Part shown: piece after piece, positions 44,901 through 50,900 of the stretch
Layout: each line of letters begins with the position of its first letter
Position numbering within the stretch: position 1 is the stretch's first letter
NCBI GenBank assembly: GCA_004352715.1
Contig: SCFE01000117.1
Coordinates: 890,281 to 954,280, forward strand
Reading direction: 5' to 3'
Length of the DNA: 64,000 nucleotides
Source of the DNA: Hofstenia miamia
Taxonomy: Eukaryota > Xenacoelomorpha > Acoela
The notes under the pieces: generated by a model
Databases searched by the model: none
Seen by the model: only the letters and a program-made list of their open reading frames with translations
What the model was told of the DNA's origin: nothing
Position numbers and translations under genes: made by a program

Positions 44901-47900
44901 TGTCCGGCCTTACTTTACTTAAGGATATTATTTCGAAATTTAAGGGTTGTTGTAACCATCTACTCTAAAGTTAAGCAGCCATGCAAACCACATATTTAAT
45001 TACTTATTGTTCCATATTTTACGCTTGATTTTCAGTTCGAAAAAAGAACCTATTGTTAAGCTATTGACAAGTTCGTTTAGTTTTAACATTTACGAACTTG
45101 GATAATTATAATTTGAAAAGAATTCGAAAAAAAAATTAGGTTAAAATTTTTTTCTGTTACAAAACACCAATATATGGGAAATTTTACAAAACACCAGTAT
45201 ATGTGAAATCAATGAAAAATCTCCATTTGGGAATTTTTGAAAAAAAAATTCAAAATGTATTAAAACCTCCTATTTAGATGCCATTAAGAGGATCAATAAC
45301 TTTTTTTGAAAAAAAATATACCTGAAGTACCGTACCTGAAAATGGTGCTTTGTAACATACAAAATTCACATTTCTGGTGTTTTGTAATCGCAATTTCACA
45401 TTAGTATGTTACAAATCACCAATATATATGTATATATATATATATATAGTAGTATTAGAATACTAATGATATAAACATCAACTTTAGAGGGTTGTTGGAG
45501 GAATTTGGAAGAGCAAGCGAATAATTACTACTTCAATTTTTAAGTGCAATACTATTAAAATAGTAACCTTTAATTGCAAAAATTCACATAAAATTTTCAA
45601 TATTTTTAAAAAACTATGAATTTCGGTTTATCAACGCTAGAACCGCCGCATGGGTGATTTGGCATAAAATTAAAATACTTTTTCATTTCTTATGCAGATA
45701 CTAAGCACCAAATATTTTTTACTTATCTAAAATTGAAATACAATTACGATACAACATGATATTAAGGAATTGCAACAAAATCATAAGCTACTCGCAGCAC
45801 TAATACCAATTACAGTCACCTTAAGTCAATTAACCCACAAGTGAATGAAATATAGAACATGCAAAACGTCAAATCTATGACTCAGTATTTAGAAGCAGAG
45901 CATTTGAATTCCTGGAAAGCTGCTATTTTGTTGCTTTCTTTGTAGCAAATTTTGGTTTGCCACCTAGATAATAACAGTTTCTGAAGATGTGGACAGTTGT
46001 AATTGGGAAGATAAAGCGGCTGAAACAAGATTATGGTATAAATCTATCAAACGTTTGGCAAACTAACATTAATTGTCATCAAGATATAAGACTACCAATA
46101 TCTTTCCGAAATGTTATCCAAATATGATAAATTTTGATAAATGGCAAATCTATAGTACTATGTTATAAAAAAACAATCAAACGCCACTTGCCAGTTGGTT
46201 TGCCATTTTATCAATCATGTCAAGACCACAATTGTTAACACTGTAAACCAAAACATTTTTATCGCAATTTGCGTTTGACATCCAGTATATAATGTCGACA
46301 GAAAAAGTATATTTTTGCGACCTTTGACTTCGTATCGTACCAGTCGGAGCTTGTTTAGATTGGATTTGTAAAAAATTAAATCATGTAGTTCTATTGTGTA
46401 AGATAGGGGAGGGACTTCTCGACTATTTTGACGAACTATATTAACAACAAACGTTTTATTCAACAACTAAACCCATTTAAGTGAAAAGGTGTCTATTGTT
46501 ATATTGTAAGACTTGAGATGGAGCTTGGCCAAATTTATTGCAACGTGAGTTGGCAAGGATAATTATCGAGATTCATCAGCACAAAATATGGCATATTGGC
46601 AACAATATAGTTTCAATTTCTGCTATCTTCAAAAATTTAATCCCAAATGTGTATATGTATAGGGGAAAAGGACACGTCGTTTTACATGACATTCTAGATC
46701 AAAACTACAATGATACAGGTACAACTAAAACAATATAGTCAAATATAAATGCATTAAATGTATGTAGTCATATATATAATAAATATTTAATGATAATTAT
46801 GTTTACAGAAGTTTAGATTTCCCGGCTAAATTATGAATGACATAATTTAGTTTATGACATTTAAAAAGACCTTTAAATTTAGAAATCTTTGAATCAATCA
46901 ACACAGTCTGGTTTTTTCTACATTAATTCAATTTTTTCCTATACTAATTAAATTTTAATCATTATTCATATCAAAATCGTGGAATTCATAAGATATGCGT
47001 GGTGGAAAATTCTGATGTGGCTGTCTTAGTGTTTAACCATGTGAATAACTAGACAGCTCAGAAATGATAATGAAAGTTGGACCATTACCAATAAACTTTA
47101 AGTACAAATTAAACATCCACTAACAGTTCTACACGTTTTATAATTTGTGGAAATCAAACAATGTCTTTTTTCAGATTAATGAAATTGTTCGCACAAACGA
47201 TTCTTAAGATAGCATACAAAGGAAATTTAAATTGGAAATACCCTGAACTGATTCTCAATGAACATTATATTGCATATGAACCCGATATGACGAGAATATT
47301 ATTAGACATGGTCATAGAAAATCTTAAGCAGGGTCGATAATTTGTTATTTCATAAAATCCTCTAATTAGGTGTTTTTATTACAATATTCAAATACGTTAT
47401 GAGGAATTTCACATTGTTAAGATTTTCAAAAAATAGGGCGACGCCCCTCTTAAAATCTTCCCAGGTAATACTTCTATATATTTTATAACGCTTAGATCGC
47501 GTTGCCCTAGCTATATCGCATTGGCATACCCAAATCAAAAAATGCAACCCACATGGATATAGAGAGAGGATGTCATGGTGGACCCAATATATAAGAAGAG
47601 TTATATATGATCATTTTATATGAAATTGCATTTACGTATCGACATTAAATCTGAATAATTAAATCTTTTAATCTAAACTATTGCACCATATTATAAACAC
47701 CAAAATTATTCCTGAATGTTAATAATTACAAATTTATTTTAAGCTTATTACATTTTGAGAGGCATTGATTTCTAGATTTAACTGGAAACACCCTTTATTC
47801 AAAAAATAAAAATGAATGAACAAATAGTTTGAGTTGAATCTAATTACACGATGAATATTTAAGCGACAAACCGAAGCGAGATAACAAACTTCAAAATAAA

Positions 47901-50900
47901 CATTCGATTTCAAAGCAACAGCAGTCAACAGGCTACCAGATATTAGAACGTGTCGCCGTAATTGCTATTTATGAAAGGCGTTAGATAAGAAAAGCATACA
48001 GTCGATAATAGCACACAGCAGACTAATGATTCAAGTGTTTAAACATTCACTTTCCCACCAAATTCTTTCATTCTTTAAGCAAATTCACAGAGAACGTAAA
48101 AATAAAAATCCTCCTAGATTGGATTAAACCAGGCGCAACTTTTTCTATGAATGTACAAAACTAATTGGGATACGATTGTAAAATCAATAATCTGTTGAAA
48201 CTAATAATATCAACATAAAATTTAGAAACTAAATAATAATCCAATTGAAATTACTGAATACAAAAATAAAGTATTATTTTTACCATTATATACAAGTATA
48301 ATCAAGCTCCATAAATACTTGAACATATATACTTAAATTCTATATATCAACAACAACTTTAAACTCATACTAATGCTCCTACGAAATAGCATAAAAAATA
48401 ACTAATAGATTGAATTGAATAAATTAAATAGAATGCTTAGAACGTAGTATTATTGGCCAACATTTAAACTAATATGAGTAATGCACTAAGTTAATTGTAT
48501 ACAGCTAGTTAATATCTAAACGACATCGAAAGTTAAAATCGAAATGAATAAAACATAGAATTTAATGTTGAAGACAACCACAAGTTGAAACTACTCCGTT
48601 TGCCATAAACATACCTGAATTTAGCCTAATAATTTGTATAAATATAGAATATTTTCCTAATAAGTAGCGTATTTTTTCCAACCCAGCTTTGTAGAAAAGG
48701 AAGAAATTGAAATACTTTCTTAGTGATGTGGTTTGTAGCAAATTGAAAATTTGGCATTCGCAGGTTAAGCACATTTATTACTACTTTTCAGATGGATATT
48801 TAGATTATACTCACAAACAGTGATGGCATCGTAGTGGATTTTCCTTAATAAATGATGGCAATCAAGAATATTTGTGTATATTACTATGTCAATTGTTTTC
48901 TTTCAGTTTTACCAAAATGTCACATTACGTTCTAAGCAATGCACATTACATTATTTACGGAATTATGCATATTAGAAATATGGAAACATGATGTAAGTAA
49001 ATTAATACACAATTTAAAATCCTTTCTACAACAGCAGCAAGCTATGGTAACATCTCAAAAATATTTCTTAATCACAGCACTAATTTATACTAAGTAATAT
49101 TGGCAAGTGGTTAGACGGCTATTATAAGAGATTTCTAAAGTATTTGCCAAAATCAAACAGCCGCATTTATAAAATTTGTCTATAATTTTTCATGCAGTCT
49201 ATAATTAGCTATATGAATATAGTAGCATAGTGATAAATTATTTTGAGTATTAGAAACTGGAGTGTTTGACTCATTTACACAGGGAGTAATTTCCACGCGA
49301 TAGATTGGCGCGACAAAGCCATTGGGACAATTCAAATGTTAACAGAATGTTCAATCGAAATGTCAATAAAGCGAATATTTGGTCTGCAAAAGATTAGCGA
49401 ATCAACAAATGATTTTCACAAATTCACTATAGAAATAGGATTGTTTTCTAAATTTGATTGAATCAAAATGACATTACATATCTCTTATATAAAAACAGAT
49501 ATCCAATTGTTAATAATTCGGACGCATTTAAGAGCATCCTAGCATGCATAATATGTAATTCAAATTGTCAGAATAGTTACAGTAAAAATGTAATCTTTTG
49601 AAAAATATCTACTGAATATTTGAACAAAGGGAATGCAAAATGAAAAAATATTATTAAATCGATATTTTCGAATTCCCTACAATTTAGGAATTCATATTTC
49701 TATTTCACATTTAAGTGCAGCCTTACGAAATGCATCCTTCATACATCAAGAATACTGCGCTTTGATTACCTTAAGATTGATCTTTTTAATTAACAAGGAC
49801 TTCACATTATGTATGCTGTCCGTTGCTAATAATTTTTTCATAAGCGGCATTATACGTGTAAAATAATGAATATAGTAGGAGCCACGTCTGATGAGAGCCA
49901 TTGCAAATTCTAGCGTCTGATGATAAGCTGAATGTTATGCGTAAGTGCAAAAATCTGCGGCAGCATACAAAGTGGAACGGAATTTACATCAACCCAGTCT
50001 ACACGAAAAGCGAGCGTGCAGAGCAATTCAAACTTCGGCAAGAGCTTCGCAAAAAACGTTTGTCTGACTCCGCTAAAACTTGGATAATACGCAGTGGCAG
50101 TTGTTGAGAAGCGTAACCAAACTGGTAAAACATCGTGCTGACTAGTAAACGACCAATACTCTCCGTCCATTCTGTCTACCAACGCCCGCACCTTGAGAAA
50201 CAAAATCGACGAACTCAGAATTATTGCGCTGTGACGACTCATCCGCCTTCTTCAGGATTCCTAATTATAGCCTTCCTACACGCGGTGACAGACAATGCCG
50301 CATTGGCAGTGGTGCCCCAATATATAATCATGTCTCCTTAGGAAAATCCATTGAGCATAAAATTAAAGACATTCCTATAGACATCCAAGCGGTTTTTACA
50401 TCATTTCCTGACAAAAAAATCCTTATGTGCTGTCTATACATCCCACCAAGTCTACCCCATGTTAAAAATGAGAGCATCTGCCAGTTTATTATAAACACAG
50501 TCGACCCCATTCTGCTTACATACTCTGATTATATCCCAATTATATGTGGCGACCTCAATCTAGCTTTCATTGGTCAAGAACTCCAAAATCTTTGCATATC
50601 GCTTGATTTGTGCTACCTTATTACTTTTAAAACCACAAGAAACTCCTCACTCGATGTCTGTCTTTGTCCAAGTAATCTAAGTTACCGGTATGCTGAGGTA
50701 TCTCACCTTGCCCTCTGGGCAGCTCCGATCATCACGTCTGCTTCATCAAACCTTTGCATGTGGACTCCCATCCCAAACGTCTTAACAAGGTACTGGACTT
50801 ACGCCACAGTAATTTATGCCACTTCATAGATACCTTGGAAAGAAGCTCAATCGATAGGGTAAGCGTTATCCAGAACATCAATGTTAAAGTTGAGCACTTT

